64,000 nt of DNA. Origin: Archangium violaceum. GTDB taxonomy: Bacteria; Myxococcota; Myxococcia; Myxococcales; Myxococcaceae. The position numbers and the translations under genes were made by a program. Each line of letters begins with the position of its first letter. Position 1 is the first letter of the stretch. Shown piece after piece: positions 49,985 to 58,598 of this stretch. The notes below the pieces were generated by a model. It saw nothing but the letters and a program-made list of their open reading frames with translations. It did not search any database and was not told the origin of the DNA. The stretch is from positions 1 to 64,000 of the forward strand of contig NZ_CP069396.1 in NCBI RefSeq assembly GCF_016887565.1, given 5' to 3'.

Positions 49985-51454
49985 ATGGCCACCACGCTCG
50001 TGCTCGACGCTTCGTCGGGAGCACCGCTGCACGAGCAGCTCTACCAGTCGCTGCGCACGGCCATGGTCACCGGCCGGCTGCCCTCGGGAACGCGTCTGCC
50101 CGCCACCCGCGCGCTGGCCGAGCAGCTCGACCTGTCACGCAACACGGTGATGACCGCCTATACGCGGCTGCTCGCCGAGGGCTACCTCGTCGGCCGCCAC
50201 GGCTCGGGGACCTACGTGGCGGACGAGCTTCCCGAACGGGCCCTCTCCGCGCGGCGCGTCCAGGCACCTCCCTCCGCGCGCCGCGCGAATCCGCCCTCGC
50301 TGTCGAGGCGTGGCGCCGCGCTGGCGGCCCTGCCGCCGCCGTTCCCCTCGGACCTGGGTGTGCCGGGCTCCGTGATGGCGTTCCGCCTCGGGGTGCCCGC
50401 CCTGGATGCCTTCCCCCATGAGCTCTGGGACCGGCTGCTGCACCAGCGGTGGCGGCGCTCGTGGAGGGACGTGCTCTCCCAGAGGGAGCCCCGCGGGTTC
50501 CTTCCCCTGCGCGAGGCACTCGCCAACTACCTGGCCACCTCGCGCGGAGTGCGGTGCGGTCCCGAGCAGGTGCTCATCGTGAATGGCACGCAGCAGGCCA
50601 TGAGCCTGGTGGCCCAGGTGTTGTTGGATCCGGGCGATGCGGCCTGGGTCGAGGACCCGGGCTACCCTCCGGCGCGCAGCGTGCTCCTGGCGGCGGGGGC
50701 GAGCCTGGTGCCAGTGCCCGTGGACGCGGAGGGGCTGGACGTGGAGGCCGCGAGCCGGCTGCGTCCGGACGCGAGGCTCGCGGTGGTGACGCCCTCGAGC
50801 CAGCAGCCGCTCGGCGTGCACATGAGTCTGCGGCGCCGGCGGGCGCTGCTGGAGTGGGCCGGGCGCACGAACGCCTGGGTCTTCGAGGATGATTACGACA
50901 GCGAGTTCCGCTACGTCGGCCGGCCGCTCGCCGCGCTCCAGGGGCTCACGCCGGACGCGCGAGTCATCTACTCGGGGACGTTTGGCAAGGTGCTGTCGCC
51001 GTCCCTGCGTCTGGGCTACCTGGTCGTCCCGGAGGAGCTGATCGAGGTCTTCGTGAAGGCGAAGACGCTCGCGGACGTGCGCTCGCCCTCGCTGGAGCAG
51101 GCGGTGCTGACCGACTTCATCAACCAGGGCCACTTCAGCCGGCACCTGCGGAGGATGCGCGTGCTGTATGCCGAGCGGCAGGCGCTGCTGGTCGAGGAGG
51201 CGCGGCGCGAGCTGCGGGGGCTGCTCGAGGTGGGCCCGGCGGAGACGGGCATGCACCTGGTGGGCTGGCTGCCGCCGGGGGTGGACGATCGTACCGCCTC
51301 CGAGCGTGCCGCGGCCGCCGGCGTGGTGGCACATCCCCTCTCCGTGTACCGGCTCCAGACGTTGGGACGCGGGGGGCTGTTGCTCGGCTACGCGGCCGTG
51401 CCGGGGCCCGAGTGCTCCGAAGGAGTCCGGCGGCTGCGCCAGGCCCTCGGCTGA
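49985..51454 (+). CDS. MocR/PdxR-type regulator (GntR DNA-binding + aminotransferase fold)
   Basis: A 489-residue fused regulator. Residues about 12-80 form a GntR winged helix (PLHEQLYQSLRTAMVTGRLPSGTRLPATRALAEQLDLSRNTVMTAYTRLLAEGYLVGRHGSGTYV). The rest is a fold-type I aminotransferase domain with GTQQAMSLVAQVLLDPGD, EDDYDSEFRYVG and the PLP lysine Lys335 in SGTFGKVLSPSLRLGYLV. PLP acts as ligand or sensor in this group. The ATG at 49985 has AGGAAG upstream; the GTG at 49946, overlapping the GNAT stop as GTGA, would add 13 residues. Targets may be the flanking GNAT and AhpD-like genes. Confidence 0.92.
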   Translation: MATTLVLDASSGAPLHEQLYQSLRTAMVTGRLPSGTRLPATRALAEQLDLSRNTVMTAYTRLLAEGYLVGRHGSGTYVADELPERALSARRVQAPPSARRANPPSLSRRGAALAALPPPFPSDLGVPGSVMAFRLGVPALDAFPHELWDRLLHQRWRRSWRDVLSQREPRGFLPLREALANYLATSRGVRCGPEQVLIVNGTQQAMSLVAQVLLDPGDAAWVEDPGYPPARSVLLAAGASLVPVPVDAEGLDVEAASRLRPDARLAVVTPSSQQPLGVHMSLRRRRALLEWAGRTNAWVFEDDYDSEFRYVGRPLAALQGLTPDARVIYSGTFGKVLSPSLRLGYLVVPEELIEVFVKAKTLADVRSPSLEQAVLTDFINQGHFSRHLRRMRVLYAERQALLVEEARRELRGLLEVGPAETGMHLVGWLPPGVDDRTASERAAAAGVVAHPLSVYRLQTLGRGGLLLGYAAVPGPECSEGVRRLRQALG

Positions 51455-51552
51455 GACACACCTGGCCGCGAGAAGTGGCCCCATGACTTCGCGCGTGAGT
51501 GGCTCTCGTCCACCGGGGAGGCGGCCGTTAGAAGTCGCCGCGGAGGATGAAC

Positions 51553-52017
51553 ATGGAACAGCGCTTCAACATGGGGGCGGTTGCCCCCGCGGGCTATCAG
51601 GCGATGTTGGGTCTGGAGAAGTATCTGCACCAGTGCGGGCTGGAGGAGGGGTTGCTGCACCTCATCAAGCTGAGGGCGTCACAAATCAACCGCTGCGCGT
51701 ACTGCATCGACATGCACTGGAAGGACTCGAGGGCGCTGGGCGAGCCGGAGCATCGCCTGTACGGGCTCGACGCGTGGCGCGAGAGTCCCTACTACACGGA
51801 GCGGGAGCGGGCGGCCCTGGAGTGGACCGAGGCGGTGACGCTCGTGACGGAGGGGTTCGTGTCCGATGCGGTCTACGAGGCCGTGCGTCCGCACTTCACG
51901 CCGAAGGAGCTGGCGGACCTGACGCTGGCCATCTCCACCATCAACGCGTGGAATCGGCTGAGCATCTCCATGCGCGCGAAGCCAGGAGACTACAAGCCGC
52001 CGCCGCGCCACCGGTAG
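51553..52017 (+). CDS. Carboxymuconolactone decarboxylase/AhpD-like protein
   Basis: A 154-residue helical protein with the AhpD-type redox motif CAYCIDMH (Cys-x-x-Cys plus His) in RASQINRCAYCIDMHWKD, the proton-relay signature of alkylhydroperoxidase-like CMD proteins. The rest, SPYYTERERAALEWTEAVTLVTEG...FTPKELADLTLAISTINAWNRLSISMR, matches the family closely. GGAGG 6 bases before the second ATG (51553) favours that start over 51547. It lies downstream of the MocR regulator on the same strand. Confidence 0.92.
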   Translation: MEQRFNMGAVAPAGYQAMLGLEKYLHQCGLEEGLLHLIKLRASQINRCAYCIDMHWKDSRALGEPEHRLYGLDAWRESPYYTERERAALEWTEAVTLVTEGFVSDAVYEAVRPHFTPKELADLTLAISTINAWNRLSISMRAKPGDYKPPPRHR

Positions 52018-52034
52018 GCCTCCTGAGCGAGCCT

Positions 52035-52065
52035 CCCGGCGGGCCACCGCGAACGACCCGCCGGG
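52035..52065. terminator. Terminator hairpin between convergent genes
   Basis: CCCGGCGGG and CCCGCCGGG form a perfect 9-bp stem with a 13-base loop, in the 57-bp gap between the AhpD-like gene and the convergent lipoprotein gene. Confidence 0.7.
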
Positions 52066-52074
52066 ATGAAGCGC

Positions 52075-53664
52075 TCAGGGCACGGTGAGGATGCCGCTGC
52101 TGGTGGTGGAGTAGGCGTATTCGAGGGAGCCGCTGAAATACCTCGGGGACTCCAGGGAGGTCTGGGGCTCGGCGTGAACGGTGAGCCGGAACACGTAGGA
52201 GCGTGCGGAGGTCAGGATGCCCAGGGGAATCCGCACGCCGCGCTCCGACGGCCCCAGCCGGAAATCCGCCACCGTCCGCGGAGCTTCGAACGTGCCCGGG
52301 AGCCCGAGCTGCTCGACGCGCAGGCTGTAGGCCGAGGGCGTCCCGAGGGCGGGAGGCTCCCAGGTCACCGTGGGGCTGAAGACTCCGAGGGTCCGCGACT
52401 CGGTCGCGGAGACACCATCGATGAGGAAACGGCGGGGCAGGGACAGGCGTGGCTGGATGGGAGTCGAGGTCAGCTTCGGCAACTGCTCCTGCACCACGAA
52501 GAGGTCGTATCTGCTGGTACTCAGCCTCCCATCGACCGAGGTGACCTCCGTCGAATAGCTGAGGTACGTCCATCCCATCAGCTCCCACGAGCTCGGGAAG
52601 GGATTGCCGTAGGCCAGCCGCCGGACGAGCGTGCTCCGCCCCTCGTCCTGGAAGGTGAACGCCACCAATCCCCCGAGCCTGTGGAGGGTCATGTCATGGG
52701 GGGTCGCGAAGAGGGTGAAGAGCGAGCGCGAGAAGCCCCCGCTCTCCGAGGGCTGTTCGGAGCTCAGGGCCGCGAAGTCGCCACGACGCCACTCGAAGGT
52801 GACGTTCTTCTGGGGAGTGGGCTGGAGAGTGGCCTTGAGCTCGAACACCCCTCCTCCATCGACCCCACCGTCCAACGTGAGGGAGTCCACCAGGGTCGCA
52901 TGGGTGGAGGTCTCATAGAAGGAGGGTCCCCCATCGGCCGTGACGCCCGCGTCCTGATAGGTCTTCTGGATGAGCCAGGCCTGGTCTCCCTTGTCGGGCT
53001 CGAAGAAGGGAATCGCGAAGTTGACGGTGGTGAAGTAGTTGCCTTCCGCGTTCTCGAGGGAGGTCGTCCCGGGGGGGATGCCGAACACCGCGAGGCTGGC
53101 CACCTCGCCGCGGTTGAAGTCCACGAGCCGCAGGTAGTCCGACATGTAGCTGGTCCCGTAGCCCGTGTTCCAGGGGCTGGCTCCGGTGACGTGGAACCGC
53201 ATCGGGAAGGCGGGCTCCCCCTCCAGGAAGCGCGTGTCGGGACGACCGGAGCGCGGGGTGCTGAAGTCGACCTGGCGCGAGGAGGTGACCACATAGAGGT
53301 CGCCGCTCTTCGCGTAGTACGTACCGGGAGGGGCCTCGAAGCGGACGCGGCCCGGCTCTGGCTGGGAGCCCTGGAGGCGCACGAGCGTGCCGCCATCGAG
53401 GGAGAACAGCTCGAGAGGCGCCGTGTCGAGGTCCGCCGCGGGTCGCGAGACGATGCCGCTGGGGGTGTAGTAGCGGTCGTAGCGCATCAGGACGACGGAG
53501 TTGCCCGCGCCGGAGTCCGGCGAGAGGCCCGCGTCTGCCTCACAACGCACCGGGTTGCGTTGGCAGAACTCCGTCTCCTCCCGGTCGAAGTCGACGCAGC
53601 CGGTGACTGCTCCGAGCAGCACCGCCGCGAGGAGCGCGAAGCGCGGTTGAATCGAGGCGTTCAC
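52075..53664 (-). CDS. Large predicted lipoprotein (about 529 aa), unknown function
   Basis: Exported lipoprotein: SIQPRFALLAAVLLGAVTGC gives the lipobox, followed by FCQRNPVRCEADAGLSPDSGAG, a short Cys-containing Asp/Gly linker common in myxobacterial surface lipoproteins. The rest is beta-rich (for example GRVRFEAPPGTYYAKSGDLYVVTSS and PTVTWEPPALGTPSAYSLRVEQLG, the latter fibronectin-III-like). GGAGG lies 5 bases upstream of the GTG at 53664, which overlaps the preceding gene's stop; a GTG at 53670 is the alternative. It is probably co-expressed with the TPR-like protein upstream. Confidence 0.8.
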   Translation of the reverse strand: MNASIQPRFALLAAVLLGAVTGCVDFDREETEFCQRNPVRCEADAGLSPDSGAGNSVVLMRYDRYYTPSGIVSRPAADLDTAPLELFSLDGGTLVRLQGSQPEPGRVRFEAPPGTYYAKSGDLYVVTSSRQVDFSTPRSGRPDTRFLEGEPAFPMRFHVTGASPWNTGYGTSYMSDYLRLVDFNRGEVASLAVFGIPPGTTSLENAEGNYFTTVNFAIPFFEPDKGDQAWLIQKTYQDAGVTADGGPSFYETSTHATLVDSLTLDGGVDGGGVFELKATLQPTPQKNVTFEWRRGDFAALSSEQPSESGGFSRSLFTLFATPHDMTLHRLGGLVAFTFQDEGRSTLVRRLAYGNPFPSSWELMGWTYLSYSTEVTSVDGRLSTSRYDLFVVQEQLPKLTSTPIQPRLSLPRRFLIDGVSATESRTLGVFSPTVTWEPPALGTPSAYSLRVEQLGLPGTFEAPRTVADFRLGPSERGVRIPLGILTSARSYVFRLTVHAEPQTSLESPRYFSGSLEYAYSTTSSGILTVP

Positions 53665-54467
53665 GGCCACCTCCCGTACACGAAGGCCGACGTCCCATCG
53701 GTACTCACGCCGAGCGCCACGGGCTCGGTGGGCGAGCCCAGCAGGTAGAGTCCCGTGGCGGCGCCCAACCCCACCACGCCCGCGCCCAGGAGGCCCAGTC
53801 CCACGGCCTGATACGTCTTGCCGCGCGAGGCGCTGTCGTGTGCATCCGCGCGTGTGACAAGTCCCGCGTCATCGGTGCGCAGCCTGGACAGCTCTACCCT
53901 GGACAGCCCATAGGACACGCCGCCCGCGGCCAGGAGCACGCCGCCGGCGATGCCGGGGAGGAGGGCGCGGGAGCGGGTGTCACCGTGCGTTGCCGACACC
54001 TCTCCGGTGCCCGGTGGACGGACGTCCCGTGGGGGGGCGGGCTGGGCCTGACGGCGCTCCGCCTCGCGCCTGGCGAGGATGGGGGCCAGCTCGCGTTTCA
54101 CCCCGGCGCGGACGGATTCGAAGTGTTGCTCCACCTTGGGGGAGACCTGGACGGGCAGCTTCGCCTCCGGGCGCAGGAAGAGGGCCGTCTTGAAGGCCGC
54201 GGTGGCATCGTCCTGCTTGCCCAGCTCGTCGAGGAGGATGCCCTCGTAGAGCCCGAGGGCGACGTCCTCTTCCACGCCGCGCGCCAGGCGTCTGGCGCGG
54301 TGGATCTGCTCCAGCGCGCGCTCGTACTCGAGGTCCTCGTACAGACGGTTCACGGAGACGAGGTAGTCCTGGACCTCGGAGGAGCCCTGCGCATGCACCG
54401 TGGGGGGAGTGAGGAGGAGCAGGGCGAGCAGGGGGAAGCTCGCGCTCCGTCGAAGGAGGGTGGGCAT
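53661..54467 (-). CDS. Exported TPR-like protein with C-terminal membrane hairpin
   Basis: A 268-residue protein. Signal peptide MPTLLRRSASFPLLALLLLTPPTVHAQ is followed by a TPR-like helical region (QDYLVSVNRLYEDLEYERALEQIHRARRLARGVEEDVALGLYEGILLDELGKQDDATAAFKTALFLRPEAKLP), a charged coiled segment (RELAPILARREAERRQAQ) and two hydrophobic Gly-rich helices. This layout is common in myxobacterial envelope proteins of unknown role. The start at 54467 gives the signal peptide. Its stop overlaps the downstream lipoprotein start, so the pair is coupled. Confidence 0.82.
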   Translation of the reverse strand: MPTLLRRSASFPLLALLLLTPPTVHAQGSSEVQDYLVSVNRLYEDLEYERALEQIHRARRLARGVEEDVALGLYEGILLDELGKQDDATAAFKTALFLRPEAKLPVQVSPKVEQHFESVRAGVKRELAPILARREAERRQAQPAPPRDVRPPGTGEVSATHGDTRSRALLPGIAGGVLLAAGGVSYGLSRVELSRLRTDDAGLVTRADAHDSASRGKTYQAVGLGLLGAGVVGLGAATGLYLLGSPTEPVALGVSTDGTSAFVYGRWP

Positions 54468-54637
54468 GATGGCGGTGATTCTAGCCCAAGCCGGGTGTCG
54501 AGGACTCCGGGCCGGGCGAGTGTCGAGGACCACAAGCAGCGCGAGCTGGCACCGTGTTGGTGCTCGGAGGAAGGGCTTGCTTCTGATGAAGTGCGCCCCG
54601 CCGGGTGAAGTGCGCCCGTCATCACGGAGGACAACCG

Positions 54638-55213
54638 ATGAAGCTCTACTACAACCCGAAGAGCCGCGCGGCGATCAGCAAGTGGATGCTCGATGAGTGC
54701 GGAGCGCAGTACGAGCTGGTGCCCATCGACTTCGAGAAGCGCGAGCACAAGACGCCGGAGTTCCTGAAGATCAATCCAGCGGGCAAGCTGCCGGCGCTGG
54801 TGGATGGAGATGCGCGGGTGTTCGAGGGCGCGGCCATCTGTATGTACATCGCGGAGAAGTACCCGCAGGCGAACCTGGCGCCGAAGCCGGGCACGCCGGA
54901 GCGGGGCCGCTATCTGTCGCTGATGGTGTACTCGACGTCGCAGTTGGAGCCCGCGATGGGCGACAAGCTGATGAACGTGCAGACGACGCCCCAGCGTGGC
55001 TGGACGGACTTCGAGACGGTGTTGGACGTGGTCGAGCGCGAGCTGGGCCAGGGGCCCTACCTGTTCGGCGACTGGTTCACGGCGGCCGATGTGATGATCG
55101 GCTCGATGTTCATCTGGATGCGCATCTGGGGGAAGAAGACCGGGCGGCCCGCGATCGACGCCTATGTGGATCGGCTGCTGGCGCGTCCCAAGGCCATGAA
55201 GATGGGGCAGTGA
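54638..55213 (+). CDS. Glutathione S-transferase family protein
   Basis: A 191-residue GST. The N-terminal thioredoxin-like domain begins MKLYYNPKSRAAISKWMLDECG and has NPAGKLPALVDGDARVFEGAAICMYIAEKYP with the cis-Pro (KLPAL) and the glutathione gamma-glutamyl contact ES/EG-A. The helical C-terminal domain has YLFGDWFTAADVMIGSM with the conserved N-capping Asp. CGGAGGACAACCG precedes the ATG. A terminator hairpin (55219-55243) follows at once. Confidence 0.92.
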   Translation: MKLYYNPKSRAAISKWMLDECGAQYELVPIDFEKREHKTPEFLKINPAGKLPALVDGDARVFEGAAICMYIAEKYPQANLAPKPGTPERGRYLSLMVYSTSQLEPAMGDKLMNVQTTPQRGWTDFETVLDVVERELGQGPYLFGDWFTAADVMIGSMFIWMRIWGKKTGRPAIDAYVDRLLARPKAMKMGQ

Positions 55214-55248
55214 GTGGCGCGGGGCTCGTGGACCGAGCCCCGCCTCCT
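55208..55248. repeat. 41-bp direct repeat, left copy (contains terminator hairpin)
   Basis: A 41-bp sequence starting CAGTGAGTGG and ending CCGCCTCCT, identical to 56947-56987. It includes GCGGGGCTCG and CGAGCCCCGC, a 10-bp perfect stem with loop TGGAC (55219-55243), and the last bases of the GST stop. The two copies bracket the toxin/partner gene pair on the minus strand. Confidence 0.93.
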
Positions 55249-55256
55249 CCTCGATG

Positions 55257-56057
55257 CTAATGCCGCCCCAACACCCTGTCCCAAGCGGCCAACTGCACGG
55301 TCACCGTGTATTTATAGGCGCTGGAGAAATCCTCGAAGTCCTTCGGGGAAAGGGCGGAGAGGCGCTCGCGCAGGAAGCCCGCGTCGCTGAGCACCTCGCG
55401 GTGCTTGAATTCGGTGTCCACCTCCACCAGGACAGGAATCACACGGAGCACGGCCTCCAGGCAGTCCTCTCGGGTAGCGCGAGACATGCGTTCCACCGTC
55501 AGGGCCATGTGCTCGCGGACCGAGGCAGGGCCTCCGGGGCACCAGGCCTCCAGGGTCTTGCGGTAGATATCCTCCATGAGCTCTTCCAGCGTGTACTTCC
55601 TACCGAACCAGAACGCGTAGCGAGGGCCCTGGAGCACATCCCAGAAGCGGAGCAGCGAGGCGAGCCGGTTCGCCATGCGCTCAGCGCTCCGCGGTGGGGG
55701 CGGAGACACGACATGACAGAGGGCTCCCCACGGGGTGCTCAGGCAGAAGGACTCGAAGGCGTCCCTCATGCGCTGGTGCGCTTCCTCCGGGACGCCTTCA
55801 TCCAAGCCCATGAAGACCTCGGCGAACAGGTGCACCCACCAGCGAGTGCTGCCCAGGTCGAGTTCGGCCCCCGAGTGCATCACCAGCACCGCGCCGGGCG
55901 GCACCTGGCGCATCTGCCGGGGCTGGGGAAAGGCACCGGTCTTGAGGTACTCCCGGGCCCACCAGCGGCCCTCGGCTCTCACCTTGCGGAGGATGGCGGC
56001 GGTGGTGCCGTAAAGCCACGCTGGAAACTCGAGCACCGGGGAGGGTTCCGGGGTCAT
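55257..56057 (-). CDS. Candidate immunity protein, partner of the secreted nuclease-like toxin (copy 1)
   Basis: A 266-residue soluble protein, MTPEPSPVLEFPAWLYGTTAAILRKVRAEGRWWAREYL..., closely similar along its whole length to the product at 61062-61862. It has no signal peptide. In both copies it lies just downstream of the exported PD-(D/E)XK-like protein on the same strand, the usual place for an immunity gene, so I infer an inhibitor role. I recognise no named family. The frame is open a further 9 codons upstream to a TTG at 56084. Confidence 0.7.
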   Translation of the reverse strand: MTPEPSPVLEFPAWLYGTTAAILRKVRAEGRWWAREYLKTGAFPQPRQMRQVPPGAVLVMHSGAELDLGSTRWWVHLFAEVFMGLDEGVPEEAHQRMRDAFESFCLSTPWGALCHVVSPPPPRSAERMANRLASLLRFWDVLQGPRYAFWFGRKYTLEELMEDIYRKTLEAWCPGGPASVREHMALTVERMSRATREDCLEAVLRVIPVLVEVDTEFKHREVLSDAGFLRERLSALSPKDFEDFSSAYKYTVTVQLAAWDRVLGRH

Positions 56058-56144
56058 GGCCTTTCGCCCTAACACAGCGGCCAATTGCGCCTCAAGCGCC
56101 AGGCACTTCGCTCGCTCCGAGGGCGGCGGACGCTTCCCGCCCGC

Positions 56145-56897
56145 TCAGCGGCAGTCCGCAGGCAGGTAGACTTGGCCCTGGAAGCCCTTGGGACGTTCAC
56201 CCTTGTCATACGCAGCCCGGAGCGCCTGTTCGGCTACCTCACCGTGCTGCGCTATTTCTTCCCTGGGTAACTCCTCTTCCTTCTGGGCCGCCCGCTCCTT
56301 CCAGGATGCATGGGGCTTCTTGCGCCGGTAGCTCCAGCGGTACAGCGTCACTCCGGGCTCTGGCGTGCGCCAGGACAACTGCCAGAGAGCTCCCCCGTTC
56401 TCGAATTCGAGGAAGAGCGACCCCTCGAAGCCGGTGCCTCCCGTGAGCTTCTTGTCAGGCTCAACGACCTCATTGAGCGCCGCCAGGTAGCGCCTCGCCT
56501 GTTCTCTCGCTTCTCCGCGCGACTCCTCGTCGTCCGGCTTGAGCTCGAACAGTACGAGGGCGCGGGTATCGGTGATGTCCGGGCGCAAGAGCTTCGCGAC
56601 CTCTGAAAGACGCTTGGGATCCCCCAGATTCCCCTCCCCCACGATTTTGGAAAGGCTGGCGGTGTTGAGGAAGACGACGTTGGTGGGGTGCTGCACGCGG
56701 TACTCGATGCCAATGACCTCATGTGCGGCCTTGCCAAGGAAAGCGCCCCAGGGCTCCTTGGAGTCCGGCTTACGGCCAGGGAGCGTGGAGGAGGGCGGCT
56801 CCGCCTGGGCACCGAGGGTCGTTACGAGCACCAGGAGAAAACTCGCCAACCGAAAGGTGCTCTTCGTCCTGGTTGCACGCTCTTTCATGGCCAACAT
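56145..56897 (-). CDS. Predicted secreted nuclease-fold toxin (copy 1, intact)
   Basis: A 250-residue exported protein: signal peptide (LASFLLVLVTTLGAQA, about 17-32), then EPWGAFLGKAAHEVIGIEYRVQHPTNVVFLNTASLSKIV, and the motif RPDITDTRALVLFELKP with Asp107, Glu118 and Lys120, the PD...ExK catalytic pattern of restriction-endonuclease-like folds. It continues QARRYLAALN and LFLEFENGGALWQLSWRTPEPGVTLYRWSYRRKK. The W-AFLG-AAH...HP-N-N...RPDITD...FE(L/I)KP series is one I associate with myxobacterial nuclease-toxin proteins. GGGAGGAG precedes the ATG. The candidate immunity gene follows 87 bases downstream. Confidence 0.75.
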   Translation of the reverse strand: MLAMKERATRTKSTFRLASFLLVLVTTLGAQAEPPSSTLPGRKPDSKEPWGAFLGKAAHEVIGIEYRVQHPTNVVFLNTASLSKIVGEGNLGDPKRLSEVAKLLRPDITDTRALVLFELKPDDEESRGEAREQARRYLAALNEVVEPDKKLTGGTGFEGSLFLEFENGGALWQLSWRTPEPGVTLYRWSYRRKKPHASWKERAAQKEEELPREEIAQHGEVAEQALRAAYDKGERPKGFQGQVYLPADCR

Positions 56898-56946
56898 GCT
56901 CCTCCCGGTACAGTGTAGGAGGTGTCCATTCTCTGGGAACTACCCT

Positions 56947-56987
56947 CAGTGAGTGGCGCGGGGCTCGTGGACCGAGCCCCGCCTCCT
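56947..56987. repeat. 41-bp direct repeat, right copy (contains terminator hairpin)
   Basis: Identical to 55208-55248, with the stem-loop at 56958-56982. It lies at the end of the VOC gene, so here the hairpin serves as a terminator for that gene, as the left copy does for the GST gene. Confidence 0.93.
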
Positions 56988-56992
56988 GTCTG

Positions 56993-57379
56993 TCATTCCG
57001 ACTCGTTCCACGTGTTGGCGCGGGACTCGAGGGGCCCGCGCTGGGGGCGGACGACGCAGAAGCGCTGGCCGGTCGGTGCCTCCATGACCCACCAGCGTTT
57101 GATGAACTCCACCCGCCTGGCGCCGAGCGCCTCGAGCCGCTTCACCTCGGCCTCGATGTCATCGGCCTCGATGTCCAGGTGGATGCGGCTGGGGTGGTCC
57201 ACCTTCTGCAGGAGGATCATCGGCTCCTCGGCACTCACGGAGAGCTCGCGGTAGTTGCCACTGTCGGGGGAAGGGGGCACGACGGGCTTGCCGAGGGCCT
57301 TGCTCCAGAAGGTGGTGGCCGTGTCGATGTCCTCGGTCTTGCAGTCGATGACGAAGGCGGCGAGTCGGCTGCGATGCAT
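56993..57379 (-). CDS. VOC (glyoxalase/bleomycin-resistance) superfamily protein
   Basis: A 128-residue protein of two beta-alpha-beta-beta-beta halves: LAAFVIDCKTEDIDTATTFWSKALGKPVV at the start, LLQKVDHPSRIHLDIEADDIEAEVKRLEALGARRVEF in the middle and WWVMEAPTGQRFCVVRPQRG near the end. The His in RIHLDIEA and Glu in VMEAPTG are the usual metal ligands. AGGAGC lies upstream of the ATG at 57379. The gene is convergent with the GST gene apart from the segment inserted between the 41-bp repeats. Confidence 0.9.
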   Translation of the reverse strand: MHRSRLAAFVIDCKTEDIDTATTFWSKALGKPVVPPSPDSGNYRELSVSAEEPMILLQKVDHPSRIHLDIEADDIEAEVKRLEALGARRVEFIKRWWVMEAPTGQRFCVVRPQRGPLESRANTWNESE

Positions 57380-57561
57380 GGGTGTGCTCCTGGGATGGAA
57401 GGAGAGGCGCGCATCATCTCCGAGGAGAAGTGGTCCGTCAGATTCCTCTGCGATGAGTGGTGGGGGATGGACAGAATGCTCGACGGTCGGCCCGAGGATT
57501 CGAGTTCGAGAGTTCGCCGCCGGGGCGAGATGGAGCCGCCTCGGTGGCAGCACGGAGGGTC

Positions 57562-57779
57562 ATGAGAGAGCGTGGATCCAGGACGAGGAGCACCTTGGGG
57601 CTGGTGGGTCTTCTCGTGGTGCTCGTGGCGGCCCTCGGCGCTCACGCGGAGCCGCCCTCCTTCAGGCTTCCTGGCCGTCAGCCGGACTCCCGGGAGCCCT
57701 GGGGCGCTTTTCTTGGCAACGCCGCACATGAGGCCATTGGCATCGAGTACACGTTGCAGCACCCCTCCAACCGCGTCTT
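57562..57779 (+). pseudogene. Secreted nuclease-fold toxin copy 2, N-terminal part (interrupted)
   Basis: Starts MRERGSRTRSTLGLVGLLVVLVAALGAHAEPPSF..., a signal peptide followed by PWGAFLGNAAHEAIGIEYTLQHPSNRV, closely matching residues 1-75 of the intact copy at 56145-56897. Similarity ends at GTCTT (57775-57779). The frame then runs on through unrelated sequence to 57912, so a truncated exported peptide could be made. The C-terminal part resumes at 60476. GGAGGGTC precedes the ATG. Confidence 0.85.
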
Positions 57780-57923
57780 ACTGGTCGTGGGCGTTCATCC
57801 ATGTTCATCAGTGGCCGGCCGACTACGTACAGATTACGTACAGGCCGGGCACGCGCTACAGCGAGCGTCCTGCCCAGTCGGTGTGCGGTCTGGCCGTGCA
57901 GCTGGATTTTGATAGGAGCGGCG

Positions 57924-58484
57924 ATGGCGAACGAATCGATGCCGATACCGGAGAAGCTCGCGGCGCTGCATATGTCCTTCACCCGAGCATCGAGTGTTAG
58001 GGAAGTTCTGCGGGCACAGCTCAAGAAGGTGGAAGGTCTCCCCATCGAAACGCCCGATCAGCAAGCGGTCTCTGCTGGCGAGTTCCTGACGGGGTTCCAG
58101 CTGATGGAGGTCTTCTACGGACTGATCTTCGTCGTGGCCGAGGGGATTCAGGCCGTGCGCCCGGAGGACCCAGAGTTAGCCTCGTTCTTCGCTAGCCCGA
58201 ACATGGGTCTGCTTAAGCGCTACCGGAATGCGATCTTCCATGCCCAGTCTGAGGTGATCAGCCCGAAGCTGCATGATTTTCTCACAGCCGAAGACACTGA
58301 GAAGTGGATCGGTGCCCTCTGGAGAGCGCTCAACCGCTGGTTCAGTGACAACGTTGTAGGGCCATATCACCTCCACCACACCCGTATCGTTGAATCACTT
58401 CGGGATGAACACGGAGAGACCGAGGACTTCCGGCACTACGCGGCGTTCGTAAGCCTGATGAAGCGGCTACCACGCCCTCCGTGA
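57924..58484 (+). CDS. HEPN-like helical protein (186 aa)
   Basis: A soluble helical protein beginning MANESMPIPEKLAALHMSFTRASSVREVLRAQLKKVEG. It contains LLKRYRNAIFHAQSE with Arg101-x4-His106, the R-x4-6-H signature of HEPN RNases, after a hydrophobic helix (GFQLMEVFYGLIFVVAEGI, about 57-75), which is the HEPN order. It could be an RNase toxin or a helix-bundle protein of the DUF4145/AbiV type. TAGGAGCGGCG gives a good ribosome-binding site. It is the first gene in the inserted segment; no antitoxin is obvious. Confidence 0.65.
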   Translation: MANESMPIPEKLAALHMSFTRASSVREVLRAQLKKVEGLPIETPDQQAVSAGEFLTGFQLMEVFYGLIFVVAEGIQAVRPEDPELASFFASPNMGLLKRYRNAIFHAQSEVISPKLHDFLTAEDTEKWIGALWRALNRWFSDNVVGPYHLHHTRIVESLRDEHGETEDFRHYAAFVSLMKRLPRPP

Positions 58485-58598
58485 TGACCTCCGTTTGCCG
58501 TGGAAAGGGAACTCCCTATTCCCGACGGGCGACGATGCTACCCCTGCACGGACTTACTTCGGATGATTTAGGCTGCGGCCTCCCCTATAGGAGACAGC

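Noticed and set aside
56999-57014. GTTCCACGTGTTGG near the VOC gene as a twelfth parS site
   Set aside because: Only the left half matches; the right half lacks GGAAC, and it lies inside coding sequence.
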